Positions 32,336 to 41,214 of a stretch of DNA of 50,292 nt are shown piece by piece. The DNA comes from SIG480 sp045595365 (GTDB lineage Bacteria > Bacillota > Clostridia > Oscillospirales > JAAYXM01). The translations under genes and the position numbers were made by a program. Position 1 is the stretch's first letter; each line of letters starts with the position of its first letter. Below the pieces are notes generated by a model. The model had not been told where the DNA came from. It did no database searches and saw only the letters and a list, made by a program, of their open reading frames with translations. The stretch lies in assembly GCA_045595365.1 (NCBI GenBank), contig JAZOAI010000043.1:1-50292 (forward strand). Direction: 5' to 3'.

Positions 32336-32755
32336 ATGGATTGGAAAACCTGCGCCATTGACGACCTTCGTCAATATAACCAGATCAAGATTGGTATTAT
32401 AAACTCAAAAGAAAAGCTAAACATCATCAAAAAAAAGGTCAGGCACGCTAATACAACGAGCGCACAGCGCGGAAAAAAGATGGAAACCAATATTCTCAAT
32501 GCTCTTGTTGAGGGAGAGAGACTTCAGCAAAACATAATCTCTGCCGAAAGCCTCACAAAGCTTGTTGACCGAGGGCTTTCCACGCTTGACGGAGAGGAAA
32601 GAAGGATTCTTGAAAGGTTTTATATGACAAGCGCTCCAAAATCCGGCAGCGCTCTCGCAGCAGAACTCGGATATGAAATACGCTCCCTCTATCGCTTGCG
32701 CGAGCGCGCGCTGCAAAAGTTCACTCTTGCGATGTATAGCAAAGAAATATCATAA
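32336..32755 (+). CDS. Phage-type sigma-70 region 4-like protein (ArpU/DUF1492-like)
   Basis: A 139-aa protein. The C-terminal third reads LDGEERRILERFY followed by SALAAELGYEIRSLYRLRERALQKF, the helix-turn-helix of sigma region 4, as found in ArpU/DUF1492-type late-gene activators of Gram-positive phages. The N-terminal part is helical. No regions 2 or 3 are present, so it probably acts as an activator rather than a full sigma factor. It ends the cassette at a strong bidirectional terminator. No other phage genes are nearby. Confidence 0.75.
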   Translation: MDWKTCAIDDLRQYNQIKIGIINSKEKLNIIKKKVRHANTTSAQRGKKMETNILNALVEGERLQQNIISAESLTKLVDRGLSTLDGEERRILERFYMTSAPKSGSALAAELGYEIRSLYRLRERALQKFTLAMYSKEIS

Positions 32756-32763
32756 AACAAAAA

Positions 32764-32794
32764 ATGCGGATGTGACATTTCGTCACATCCGCAT
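32764..32794. terminator. Bidirectional terminator between cassette and ABC ATPase
   Basis: A perfect 13-base stem, arm ATGCGGATGTGAC (32764-32776) with 32782-32794, loop ATTTC, flanked by A and T runs on both sides. It serves the convergent sigma-like and ugpC-type genes. Confidence 0.92.
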
Positions 32795-32804
32795 CGCTTT
32801 TTTA

Positions 32805-33917
32805 TTAGTTTGTGATTGTAAGCTCTGTGTCCTTGTCGAAGATGTGAAGCTTCGGAGTCTCGATAGCAATCTTGATTGTATCGCCAACCTTTGCTGTAGA
32901 ACGCGGAGCAACGCGAGCGATAAAGTCGCGGCCCTGGCACTTGAGATAGAGATATGTCTCATGGCCCATAAGCTCAACAACTTCAACCTTTGCATCAATA
33001 AGAGCATCGGGATACTGGTTGATGAAAACTTCTTCATCGTGGAGAGCTTCAGGACGAACGCCAACAATAACGTCCTTTCCGATGTAAGCCATAACCTCAG
33101 GCTTTCTGCCCTTGGAATCCGGAAGCGCAATCTTTGCATCGCCGAAGACGATGTAGGTTGTGTTGTTTTCGTCAACGAGGTGGCCCTCAAAGGTGTTCAT
33201 AACCGGTGAGCCTATGAATGTAGCAACGAAGAGGTTTGCCGGTGTATCGTAAAGAACGTTCGGAGCTGCAATCTGCTGAATGAAGCCGTCCTTCATAACG
33301 ACGATACGAGTACCCATTGTCATAGCTTCGACCTGGTCGTGGGTAACATAGATGAAGGTTGTCTGGAGACGCTCATGAAGCTTTGAAAGCTCAGTTCTCA
33401 TTGAAGCACGGAGCTTAGCATCGAGGTTTGAGAGCGGCTCGTCAAGAAGGAAGACCTTCGGGCTACGAACGATAGCGCGGCCGAGCGCAACACGCTGGCG
33501 CTGACCACCGGAAAGAGCCTTCGGCTTTCTGTCGAGAAGGTAGTCGATTTCAAGAATCTTAGCAGCTTCTTCAACGCGGCGGCGGATTTCATCCTTCGGA
33601 GTCTTGCGGAGCTTGAGACCGAATGCCATGTTGTCAAAAACTGTCATATGCGGATAGAGAGCGTAGTTCTGGAAAACCATCGCGATGTCGCGGTCCTTCG
33701 GAGCAACGTCGTTGCAGAGGAGATCGTCGATATAGAGTTCTCCTTCTGAAATCTGCTCAAGGCCTGCGATCATACGGAGAGTTGTAGACTTTCCGCAGCC
33801 TGACGGACCAACGAGAATAATGAATTCTTTGTCTGCAATATCTATGCTGAAATCTGAAACAGCAGTAACGCCGCCGTCAAATCTCTTGTAGACATGCTCG
33901 AGCTTTACACTTGACAT
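32805..33917 (-). CDS. ugpC: Carbohydrate ABC transporter ATPase (UgpC/MsmX type)
   Basis: A 370-aa ATPase of sugar importers. Walker A GPSGCGKST, signature LSGGQRQRVALGRAI, Walker B FLLDEPLSNLD and the His switch VTHDQVEAMT are present. The C-terminal third is the regulatory OB-fold region of the MalK/UgpC class (DVIVGVRPEAL). No permease or binding-protein gene adjoins it, so it may energise several importers, as MsmX does in Bacillus. Codons are those of a strongly expressed gene; GGAGG precedes the ATG. Confidence 0.93.
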   Translation of the reverse strand: MSSVKLEHVYKRFDGGVTAVSDFSIDIADKEFIILVGPSGCGKSTTLRMIAGLEQISEGELYIDDLLCNDVAPKDRDIAMVFQNYALYPHMTVFDNMAFGLKLRKTPKDEIRRRVEEAAKILEIDYLLDRKPKALSGGQRQRVALGRAIVRSPKVFLLDEPLSNLDAKLRASMRTELSKLHERLQTTFIYVTHDQVEAMTMGTRIVVMKDGFIQQIAAPNVLYDTPANLFVATFIGSPVMNTFEGHLVDENNTTYIVFGDAKIALPDSKGRKPEVMAYIGKDVIVGVRPEALHDEEVFINQYPDALIDAKVEVVELMGHETYLYLKCQGRDFIARVAPRSTAKVGDTIKIAIETPKLHIFDKDTELTITN

Positions 33918-33963
33918 TTATATTTACCTCCAAAATTTTATACATCTGTGATGTTACCTTAAT

Positions 33964-33992
33964 AATATACCATTTCCGCCTGAGAAAGTAAA
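33964..33992 (-). promoter_or_regulatory. Promoter of the ugpC-type gene
   Basis: On the minus strand TTTACT (33987-33992), 17 bases and TATATT (33964-33969) preceded by TGG (extended -10). Confidence 0.65.
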
Positions 33993-34300
33993 TTCTTAAA
34001 TTAACCAAAGCTTCATTATTTATTTTGTACAACATAAACTATACCAAATAGACAACCGAAAAAACATCTTTGCTGAAAAAATATACTTTGTACCACTTTT
34101 ATCTATGTATTTTTTGTCCATTTAGCCAAAAATGATAAAATCAGCAACTTTTTATTGTTGTAATAATTCACAGTTTTTGCGTCTGCACGTCGTTAACAAG
34201 CGCTTTTCACCTGTTTTTATATAGATCACCTGACAAATTACATTTGGGTTCTGTGCGATTTCCTGCAAAAGTAAAAAAAGAGAATGCTCTCATTACTGAG
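33993..34300. other. AT-rich intergenic stretch, nothing recognised
   Basis: About 300 A/T-rich bases between the ugpC promoter and the terminator of the amino-acid importer operon. No reading frame, repeat copy or convincing RNA structure was seen. Confidence 0.6.
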
Positions 34301-34335
34301 ATGCACCCCGGAAGTGTTTATCCTCCGGGGTGCAT
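34301..34335 (-). terminator. Terminator of the amino-acid ABC operon
   Basis: A 12-base perfect stem (arm ATGCACCCCGGA, 34301-34312 with 34324-34335), with a second small hairpin CTCA/TGAG and then a T-run on the minus strand, just after the ATPase stop. Confidence 0.8.
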
Positions 34336-34354
34336 ATAATTAAAATTTTTTCTT

Positions 34355-35137
34355 TTATCCTTCTATATTCCCGAGGAAAGCGCTGAGCTTTTCGTTCTTG
34401 CACTCTTCAAAAACAAATTCGGGTTTTCCGTCTGCCTCGATAACGCCGTCAGCCATAAATATGACGCGGTCGGAAACGTCTCGGGCAAACTTCATCTCGT
34501 GGGTCACTATAACCATTGTCATATTCATATCCGCAAGCTCACGGATAACGTGCAGAACCTCTTGAGTAAGCTGAGGGTCAAGCGCTGATGTGGGCTCGTC
34601 AAAAAACAGAACCTTCGGAGAAAGCGCAAGCGCACGCGCAATCGCCACGCGCTGCTGCTGGCCGCCCGACAACTGGCACGGATAATTCAAAAGCTTATCG
34701 GAAAGCCCGACTCTCTCAAGAAGCGATTCGGCTTCTTTGCGGATGTCTGCAAGAATCTGCTTTTTGTGGGCCTTATAATCCTCCCTCTCCTTTGCGAGAA
34801 GCTTTGGCGCGAGCATGACGTTGTCAAGCGCGGTATACTGCGGAAAGAGATTGAACGACTGGAAAACAAGCCCGCAGGAAAGCTGCCAGCGGCGCATATT
34901 ATCGCGGCTTCGTGCTGTGTTTTTCGCCGCATCGAAAACGACCTCTCCTCCGATTGAGATAACACCTTTTGTAGGAACCTCAAGCGCGTTGAGGCATCGC
35001 AGAAGCGTCGTTTTCCCGCTTCCCGAGGAACCGATTATCGAAACAACCTCGCCCTCCTGCATGGAGAAGTCAACCCCGCGCAGAACAGAAACCTTTCCAA
35101 AGCTCTTATAGAGATTATTTACTTCTAAAATAGCCAT
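34355..35137 (-). CDS. Polar amino-acid ABC transporter ATPase
   Basis: A 260-aa GlnQ/HisP-type ATPase: Walker A GSSGSGKTT, Q-loop region VFQSFNLFPQ, signature LSGGQQQRVAIARAL, Walker B VLFFDEPTSALDP and VTHEMKFARDVSDRVIF. It is five bases downstream of the permease gene and should form a complex of two ATPases and two permeases. Substrate is predicted only as a polar amino acid; the shared operator with yerC makes histidine an attractive guess. Confidence 0.93.
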   Translation of the reverse strand: MAILEVNNLYKSFGKVSVLRGVDFSMQEGEVVSIIGSSGSGKTTLLRCLNALEVPTKGVISIGGEVVFDAAKNTARSRDNMRRWQLSCGLVFQSFNLFPQYTALDNVMLAPKLLAKEREDYKAHKKQILADIRKEAESLLERVGLSDKLLNYPCQLSGGQQQRVAIARALALSPKVLFFDEPTSALDPQLTQEVLHVIRELADMNMTMVIVTHEMKFARDVSDRVIFMADGVIEADGKPEFVFEECKNEKLSAFLGNIEG

Positions 35138-35142
35138 ACTCT

Positions 35143-35850
35143 CTAACCTCTGTAATAGTCTAATTTCTTTTCTATGTATCCGAAAAGAAGCGTGAGGATT
35201 CCGTTAAATAAAAGGAAGTAAATTGCCGTTGAGAAAAGCGGAGCAATAAGCCCTTGCTTCGTAAATCTCTCCGCACACATGATTATCTCCGAAACGGCGA
35301 CAACTCTCGCAAGTGATGTGTCCTTAACAAGCGTTATAATTTCGTTTCCCATCGGCGGAACAATTCGTTTTATGACCTGCGGAAGCACAACCTTGAAGAA
35401 GGTTTGCGACTTTGTCATTCCGAGAACCTGGCACGCCTCATACTGCCCTTTCGGAATTCCCTCTATCCCTCCGCGGTATATCTCCGAGAAGTATGCCGCA
35501 TAGTTTATTGCAAAAGCAACAAGAACAGCAACGAGCCTCTCCCGCATCGGGATTTCCCATAAAAGCCCCGGCGCGTATAACACAACAAAAATTTGGAGCA
35601 TCAGGGGTGTCCCCCTGATGATCCAAACAAATGTGCGACTCAGCCAACGTATCGGAGCGAATTTTGATATAGCTTTTAAAATCTTGTTTTTTCTCCTGCC
35701 GAGGAAAGCTAAGGGGCGAAAACGCGACATTGAACCGAAAGCAATCACAAGCCCGAGCGGGATTGCCGCAAGAAGCGTAACTGCAAAAATTATGCAGTTT
35801 TGCCCGAAGCCTTCTGTCAGGGAGCTGAAAACTACTTCGAAAGTTGACAT
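35143..35850 (-). CDS. Polar amino-acid ABC transporter permease
   Basis: A 235-aa membrane protein of the HisM/GlnP family. Conserved elements are the early TLLAAIPLGL segment, RGTPLMLQIFV, and the EAA loop GMTKSQTFFKVVLPQVIKRIVPPMGNE that docks on the ATPase. Five transmembrane segments are expected. It is the only permease gene, so a homodimer is likely. It lies between the binding-protein and ATPase genes, 17 and five bases away. Confidence 0.92.
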   Translation of the reverse strand: MSTFEVVFSSLTEGFGQNCIIFAVTLLAAIPLGLVIAFGSMSRFRPLAFLGRRKNKILKAISKFAPIRWLSRTFVWIIRGTPLMLQIFVVLYAPGLLWEIPMRERLVAVLVAFAINYAAYFSEIYRGGIEGIPKGQYEACQVLGMTKSQTFFKVVLPQVIKRIVPPMGNEIITLVKDTSLARVVAVSEIIMCAERFTKQGLIAPLFSTAIYFLLFNGILTLLFGYIEKKLDYYRG

Positions 35851-35867
35851 AGTTTTATTTCTTCCTT

Positions 35868-36713
35868 TTAGTCTTTAATAAGAAGAGCATCAAGCTTATA
35901 CTTCTTTCCGATCTCATCGAGAGTGCCGTCTGCGATAAGCTCGTCGATAGTGTTGTTTACAACAGTTGCCATATCGCTGCCCTTGCGGAATGCGATTCCG
36001 TATTCCTCAGGAGAGAATTCCTTCTCCTCAACAACAACGAGGTCTTCAAAGTCTGTTCCCTCGCCGATTGAGCCGATTGATGCAACATAGTCAACAATAG
36101 CAATGTCGCTTGTGCCTGCTGCAACGTCCATAAGAGCCTTTGCCATGGAGTCAACCGGAGTGAAGGCGCTGTCCGCAAAGAAGGCATCAGAAGTTGCGAT
36201 TTCTTCGCCTGCAGAACCTGCCTCTGCGACAACAGCAGCACCGATAACACCTTCTGCAAACTTCTCAGCGTTGTCACGCTTTACAACCATAACCTGCTTG
36301 TTAGCCATGTAGGGGGCAGAGATTTCCATGTTTGCTTTTCTCTCGTCGGTAATTGTCATACCGTTCCAGATGCAGTCGATGTTCTTCGCGTTAAGCTCGA
36401 TTTCCTTGGAATCCCAGTTGATTTCCTGGAACTCGGGAGTTACGCCGATTTTCTCGCAAACAGCTTTGGCAAACTCTGTTTCAAAGCCGATGAGCTCGTT
36501 TGTATCGTTGTCGTAGTAGTTCATCGGAGCGAAGAGAGTGATACCGATAATCATTTTGCCGTTTGACATGATGTAGTCCGTATCGCTTGTAGCGGTAACG
36601 TCGCCGCCGTCGGAAAGGACATCGTTGTTGTCGTCAGCCGGTGTCTCACCGCAGCCTGCAAAGAGGCATGTGAGCATCATAGCTGCAAGGATAAGTGCAA
36701 GAATTTTACGCAT
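35868..36713 (-). CDS. Amino-acid ABC transporter substrate-binding lipoprotein
   Basis: A 281-aa solute-binding protein. The signal peptide ends in a lipobox (TCLFAGC), so Cys20 should be lipidated and the protein held on the outer membrane face. The mature part is a family-3 binding fold with IIGITLFAPMNYYDND, LIGFETEFAKAVCEKIG and WNGMTITDERKANMEISAPY. The ligand is a polar amino acid, exact identity unknown. AGGAGG ribosome binding site. Its promoter carries the palindrome also found before yerC. Confidence 0.93.
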   Translation of the reverse strand: MRKILALILAAMMLTCLFAGCGETPADDNNDVLSDGGDVTATSDTDYIMSNGKMIIGITLFAPMNYYDNDTNELIGFETEFAKAVCEKIGVTPEFQEINWDSKEIELNAKNIDCIWNGMTITDERKANMEISAPYMANKQVMVVKRDNAEKFAEGVIGAAVVAEAGSAGEEIATSDAFFADSAFTPVDSMAKALMDVAAGTSDIAIVDYVASIGSIGEGTDFEDLVVVEEKEFSPEEYGIAFRKGSDMATVVNNTIDELIADGTLDEIGKKYKLDALLIKD

Positions 36714-36756
36714 TTTTTGTTCCTCCTAAAAATAAATCTTTTTTTGATGTGAGTCT

Positions 36757-36785
36757 ATTATAGCACAACACTTTATCGTTGTAAA
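36757..36785 (-). promoter_or_regulatory. Promoter of the amino-acid ABC operon
   Basis: On the minus strand TTTACA (36780-36785), 17 bases and a perfect TATAAT (36757-36762). The palindrome 36769-36788 overlaps the -35 and spacer. Confidence 0.88.
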
Positions 36786-36788
36786 GTG
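36769..36788. promoter_or_regulatory. Palindromic operator shared with yerC (site 1)
   Basis: CACTTTA, six bases, TAAAGTG: a perfect 7-6-7 palindrome over the -35 and spacer. The same palindrome, with one mismatch, lies at 44938-44957 over the -35 and spacer of the yerC promoter. A repressor bound here would block RNA polymerase. The likely ligand is the YerC/HisR protein itself, by inference. Confidence 0.7.
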
Positions 36789-36813
36789 AAAAATCGAAAA
36801 AGTTTTAAATTTT

Positions 36814-37464
36814 TTAGTTCGTCATCTTTTCCTGCTTTACCTTGTGGTCAATAACGTGGCGGGATGCAAGCTCGCGGTGGATGTCGGAAAGCTCTATCCC
36901 CGCCTCAATCATAAGCACCATAACGTGATAAGCAAGGTCGGCAATTTCATAAATCGTCTCCGCGCGGTCCTCTGCCTTTGCAGCGATTATGACCTCGGTG
37001 CTTTCCTCGCCGACCTTCTTGAGAATTTTGTCAAGTCCCTTTTCAAAGAGATAGGTCGTGTATGAGCCCTCTGTCTTTTCTTCCTTTCTTCCCTTGATGA
37101 GATTTATAAGCCCCTCAAGCGAGAATTCTTTTCTTTCATCGCTCTGCCAGATTTTTTCTTCAAAGCAGGACTCTGTCCCCTTATGGCAGGCAGGGCCGTC
37201 GGGCTCGACCATAACCACGAGGGCGTCGCGGTCGCAGTCAGCCGTGATTGAAACGATGTGCTGATAGTTCCCGCTCGTCTCCCCCTTAAGCCACAGCTCC
37301 TCTCTTGAGCGGCTCCAGAAGCAAGTAAGCCCCTTTTCCATTGAAATCTTAAGGCTCTCGCGGTTCATATACGCAAGAGTCAGAACCTTTTTCGTCTCGG
37401 CATCAACGACAATCGCCGGGATAAGCCCGCGCTCGTCAAACTTCAAATTCTCTATATCGAACAT
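36814..37464 (-). CDS. hisIE: Bifunctional phosphoribosyl-AMP cyclohydrolase / phosphoribosyl-ATP pyrophosphatase
   Basis: A 216-aa fusion for steps two and three of histidine synthesis. The HisI part (residues 1-110) has LAYMNRESLKISMEKG, the SRSREELWLKGETSG segment and the metal-site motif DCDRDALVVMV. The HisE part has TYLFEKGLDKILKKVGEESTEVIIAAK with the conserved Glu set. It is the last gene of the his operon. No clear terminator separates it from the ABC operon promoter about 50 bases beyond. Confidence 0.96.
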   Translation of the reverse strand: MFDIENLKFDERGLIPAIVVDAETKKVLTLAYMNRESLKISMEKGLTCFWSRSREELWLKGETSGNYQHIVSITADCDRDALVVMVEPDGPACHKGTESCFEEKIWQSDERKEFSLEGLINLIKGRKEEKTEGSYTTYLFEKGLDKILKKVGEESTEVIIAAKAEDRAETIYEIADLAYHVMVLMIEAGIELSDIHRELASRHVIDHKVKQEKMTN

Positions 37465-37486
37465 TTGTTTTCGCTCCTTATTTTTA

Positions 37487-38248
37487 TTAAATCTCCCTTG
37501 TCGGGATTCCGTTTTTCTTCATTTCTGCCTTGAGGTCGGAAATCTTCACATCTCCGAAGTGGAAGATTGACGCAGCAAGCCCTGCATCAACTTTGGGAAG
37601 AGTTTTGAAAAGCTTTATAAAATCCTCCGCGCTTCCCGCTCCGCCCGATGCGATAACCGGAACATTCACGGCATTTGACACCGCCTCCAGCATTTCGAGG
37701 TCAAACCCGCCTCGAACACCGTCGGTGTCAATCGAGTTTAAGCACACCTCGCCGGCACCCAGCTCAACGCATTTCTTTATCCACGAAACCGCTTCAAGCT
37801 CTGTTTTTTCTCTTCCGCCCTTTGCAAAAACGCGGAACTCGCCGTCAACTCTCGCAACGTCGGCAGAAATAACGACGCACTGGTTTCCGTAAAGCTTTGC
37901 CGCTTCAAATATAAGGCGCGGATTCTTTATCGCGCCGGAATTTACGCTGACCTTGTCTGCACCGCATTTTAAAACGCGGTCAAAATCATCGGTTGTGTTG
38001 ATTCCCCCGCCGACGGTAAGCGGAATGAAAACGCTTTTCGCCGTTTCCGTCAGGATGTCCGTAAACAGCCGCCTTCCCTCGCTCGATGCCGTGATGTCAT
38101 AAAAGACAAGCTCATCGGCGCCGTTTTCGCTGTAGAATTTCGCAAGCTCAACAGGAGATGAAACATCGTTTAAGTTTTTGAAATTAACACCCTTTACAAC
38201 GCGCCCGTCGCGCACATCAAGACACGGAATAATTCTCTTTGTAATCAT
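37487..38248 (-). CDS. hisF: Imidazole glycerol phosphate synthase subunit HisF
   Basis: A 253-aa TIM-barrel cyclase. It starts ITKRIIPCLDVRDGRVVKGVNF, with the catalytic Asp of CLDV, and has the second catalytic Asp and phosphate sites in NSIDTDGVRGGFD and VIASGGAGSAEDF. It uses ammonia from HisH to make IGP and AICAR. ATGA overlap with hisA indicates translational coupling. Confidence 0.98.
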   Translation of the reverse strand: MITKRIIPCLDVRDGRVVKGVNFKNLNDVSSPVELAKFYSENGADELVFYDITASSEGRRLFTDILTETAKSVFIPLTVGGGINTTDDFDRVLKCGADKVSVNSGAIKNPRLIFEAAKLYGNQCVVISADVARVDGEFRVFAKGGREKTELEAVSWIKKCVELGAGEVCLNSIDTDGVRGGFDLEMLEAVSNAVNVPVIASGGAGSAEDFIKLFKTLPKVDAGLAASIFHFGDVKISDLKAEMKKNGIPTREI

Positions 38249-38958
38249 CTTGCCACCTCTATCGCGTGCCGAAGGTCTATCGCGCCCGTGTAATACGCCT
38301 TTCCGACGATTGCACCATATAGCGAAAGGGCCGCAAGCCTTTCTATATCCTCTATCGAAGAAACTCCTCCCGATGCAACAATCTGCATATCAAGCTCATT
38401 TGACAGTTTCCTGTAAAGCTCGGCGTTTGTCCCCTGCATCGCGCCGTCTTTTGAAATATCGGTGCAAATAAGGGTCTTAACCCCTATCTTCTGCATCTTC
38501 TCACACAAATCATATGCGCGAACACTGCTCTTTTCAGTCCAGCCCGAAACTGCGGCGTACCCATCGCGTATGTCAACGCCGACAGCAATCTTGTCTCCGT
38601 ATCGCGAGGCCGCCTCACGGACAAAAGCCTCATCCTTCACTGCGGCAGTGCCGAGGATTACGCGGTCAATGCCCGCATCAATATAGCGTTTGCACGTTTC
38701 CATGCTGCGGATTCCCCCTCCGATTTCGCAGAGAAGCCCGCTCTCGCGCTTGATTTTTTCCACAACGTCAAAGTTCGGAGTTTCGCCGCTCTTTGCGCCC
38801 TCAAGGTCAACAAGATGCACCCACTCGGCACCCTTTTCTTTAAAATCCTTTGCCACAAGAGAAGGGTTTTCGGAATACACCGTCATCTTCGCATAATCTC
38901 CGCGAAGCAAGCGCACAGCCTTTTTTTCGTATAAATCTATCGCAGGAAAAATCAGCAT
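38245..38958 (-). CDS. hisA: ProFAR isomerase HisA
   Basis: A 237-aa TIM-barrel isomerase that opens the ribose ring of ProFAR to PRFAR. It has the usual LIFPAIDLYEKKAVRLLRGDY start (catalytic Asp in AIDL), ICTDISKDGAMQGTN with the second Asp, and VASGGVSSIED for phosphate binding. It overlaps hisH by seven bases and hisF by four. Confidence 0.97.
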   Translation of the reverse strand: MLIFPAIDLYEKKAVRLLRGDYAKMTVYSENPSLVAKDFKEKGAEWVHLVDLEGAKSGETPNFDVVEKIKRESGLLCEIGGGIRSMETCKRYIDAGIDRVILGTAAVKDEAFVREAASRYGDKIAVGVDIRDGYAAVSGWTEKSSVRAYDLCEKMQKIGVKTLICTDISKDGAMQGTNAELYRKLSNELDMQIVASGGVSSIEDIERLAALSLYGAIVGKAYYTGAIDLRHAIEVAR

Positions 38959-39575
38959 TTTTCCACCTCCGTTTCACAGAATGCGGAAAGTATCGCAAGG
39001 CCGACCTCACCGCTCTTTTCGGGGTGAAACTGACAGCCGTAGATGTTCCCGCGCCGTACCGCAGCAGTGAGCGGCGCGCCGTATTCCGCCGTCGCGCAAA
39101 TCCACTTGTCCTCCGTGTCGGCGAAGTAGGAATGAACAAAATAAACGCAGTCTCCGTTTTTTATGTTCTTAAAAATCGGGCAATCGCCCTGAAGCTTCAA
39201 CGCATTCCAGCCAATATGCGGAATCTTCAGATTTTTTGGGATAACTTCCTCAATCGGGCGGATGCTGCCCGGGATAAGCGCAAGACCGTTGTGTTCGCCA
39301 TATTCATAGCTTTTTTCAAAAAGAAGCTGCATCCCAAGGCAAATCCCGAGGATTGGTTTTCCCCGCTTTGCCTCATCGCACACCACCTCAGAAAGCCCGG
39401 ATGCAAAAAGCTTTTCAGCCGCGTCTTCAAACGCGCCGACACCCGGAAGAAGAATGTGCGATGCCGCTCTTATAACCTTTTCGTCTGACGTGATTTGCGC
39501 CTCTTTTCCTATCTTCGCAAACGATGCCGAGAGTGAAAACAGGTTCCCGACGCCGTAGTCAACAATCGCTACCAT
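38952..39575 (-). CDS. hisH: Imidazole glycerol phosphate synthase subunit HisH (glutaminase)
   Basis: A 207-aa class I glutamine amidotransferase that supplies ammonia to HisF. The catalytic triad is visible: Cys in PILGICLGMQLLFE and His-x-Glu in GCQFHPEKSG. VDYGVGNLFS at the start is typical. It shares one base with the end of hisB and overlaps hisA. Confidence 0.97.
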   Translation of the reverse strand: MVAIVDYGVGNLFSLSASFAKIGKEAQITSDEKVIRAASHILLPGVGAFEDAAEKLFASGLSEVVCDEAKRGKPILGICLGMQLLFEKSYEYGEHNGLALIPGSIRPIEEVIPKNLKIPHIGWNALKLQGDCPIFKNIKNGDCVYFVHSYFADTEDKWICATAEYGAPLTAAVRRGNIYGCQFHPEKSGEVGLAILSAFCETEVEKC

Positions 39576-40162
39576 TAAAGAACTCCCTTCGTTGACGGGA
39601 TAACATCCGCAAAACTCTCATCAATCGCGCAGGCCTTCCTGAGAATTCTTCCGCACGCCTTGAAAACGCCCTCAATTATGTGGTGAGAGTTTCTCCCCGC
39701 AAGCTGCCTGATGTGGAGCGTGATTTTCGCCTCGCGGGCAAATGCCGCCCAGAACTCCTCGCAAAGCTCCGTGTCAAATTCTCCCACTCTCCCGCTCGGC
39801 AAATCAAGCTCGCAGGAAAGCAAGCCTCGCCCCGAAATATCGACAGCCGCAAGAATCAGCGCCTCGTCCATCGGGAGAATAACATCGCCGTAGCGGCAGA
39901 TTCCGCGCTTGTCTCCGATTGCGGAATTGAACGCCGCGCCGAGCGCGATGCCTATGTCCTCGGCCGTGTGGTGGCAGTCAACATATGTATCCCCGTCGCA
40001 CGAAACGAAAAGCTCAAATGCGGCGTGCTTTGCAAAAAGAGTGAGCATATGGTCCAAAAACCCGTTTCCGCTTGAAATTTCCGATTTCCCGCTTCCGTCA
40101 AGGTTGAGCTTAAGCGAAATTCTCGTTTCCTTCGTATCTCTTTTTATCTCTGCCTGTCTCAT
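39575..40162 (-). CDS. hisB: Imidazoleglycerol-phosphate dehydratase
   Basis: A 195-aa monofunctional HisB, which dehydrates IGP to imidazole-acetol phosphate. Metal-binding motifs are HMLTLFAKHAAF with DCHHTAEDIGIALG, and RNSHHIIEGVFKA in the C-terminal half. The phosphatase domain of enterobacterial HisB is absent, so histidinol phosphatase must be encoded elsewhere. It overlaps hisC by four bases. Confidence 0.97.
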   Translation of the reverse strand: MRQAEIKRDTKETRISLKLNLDGSGKSEISSGNGFLDHMLTLFAKHAAFELFVSCDGDTYVDCHHTAEDIGIALGAAFNSAIGDKRGICRYGDVILPMDEALILAAVDISGRGLLSCELDLPSGRVGEFDTELCEEFWAAFAREAKITLHIRQLAGRNSHHIIEGVFKACGRILRKACAIDESFADVIPSTKGVL

Positions 40163-41214
40163 ATCTTCATCTCCTCAATAGTTTTTATAAGCGCTTCCAT
40201 CTGCTCGCGGCTTCCTATGGTTATGCGGACATACTCCGAAAGCCGCGGCTTCTCAAAATGGCGCACCAGAATCCCGCGCGCTTTAAGCTCCCGATAAAGC
40301 TCCCTGCCGTGGATGCTGTCATTCTTGGTGAAAACGAAGTTCGCCGATGACGGAAGTGTCAAAAACCCGAGCCGTGAAAGCTCTCTTACCGTAAACTCGC
40401 GGTTTTCGCAGATTTTTCTGCAGTTTTCGCGAGTGTACTCCTCATCCTCAATAACCCCGATGCCCGCCGCCATTGTCATTCGATTTATGTTATATGGGTT
40501 TGTCGAATACTTGAGCGTGTTGAGGTCGCGGATAAGCTCGCGGCACCCGACCCCAAAGCCGAGCCTTGCCCCCGCCATAGAGCGCGATTTTGAAAACGTC
40601 TGCGTAACTAAAAGGTTGTCATACTTGTGAATCAGCCCCACTGCGCTTTCCGCACCGAAATCGACATACGCCTCGTCTATTACAACTACGTTATCGGGGT
40701 TTTTCTTAACGATTTCCTCAACCTCGGAAAGCGGCATCGCAATCCCGGTGGGTGCGTTGGGGTTTGCTATAAAGATAGTCTTGTTAATCCCGAAAAACTT
40801 TTCCGTGTCTATCGAAAAATCCTCGCGGAGCGGAATTTCGTCATAGGCAAGCCCGTGAAGCTTTGCAAAGACGGGGTAAAAACCGTATGTTATATCAGGA
40901 AACGCCGCCCCGGTTTTTTCATCGCAGAACGCCATGAACGCAAAGTTCAAGATGTCATCTGACCCGTTTGTGAATAAAATCTCATCCTTTTCAACTCCGA
41001 GAAGCTGTGCCATCTTCTCCGTGAGCGCCTTGCACTCGGGGTCGGAATATAACTGCAATCTTTCCGCTTCCTTCTCTGCCGCCGCAATCGCACGCTGTGA
41101 CGGCGGAAAAGGCGATTCGTTCGTATTCAGTTTTATATACTGCATATCTTGTGGCTGCTCACCCGGAGTATATGGCGTGAGCGCCGCGAATTTGCCGCTG
41201 AAAAATCTGCTCAT
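40159..41214 (-). CDS. hisC: Histidinol-phosphate aminotransferase
   Basis: A 351-aa PLP enzyme of fold type I. It has IKLNTNESPFPPS near the N-terminus, IANPNAPTGIAMP, VVIDEAYVDF, and the PLP lysine in TQTFSKSRSMAGARLGFG. It transfers an amino group from glutamate to imidazole-acetol phosphate. ATGA overlaps bind it to hisD and hisB. Confidence 0.97.
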   Translation of the reverse strand: MSRFFSGKFAALTPYTPGEQPQDMQYIKLNTNESPFPPSQRAIAAAEKEAERLQLYSDPECKALTEKMAQLLGVEKDEILFTNGSDDILNFAFMAFCDEKTGAAFPDITYGFYPVFAKLHGLAYDEIPLREDFSIDTEKFFGINKTIFIANPNAPTGIAMPLSEVEEIVKKNPDNVVVIDEAYVDFGAESAVGLIHKYDNLLVTQTFSKSRSMAGARLGFGVGCRELIRDLNTLKYSTNPYNINRMTMAAGIGVIEDEEYTRENCRKICENREFTVRELSRLGFLTLPSSANFVFTKNDSIHGRELYRELKARGILVRHFEKPRLSEYVRITIGSREQMEALIKTIEEMKI

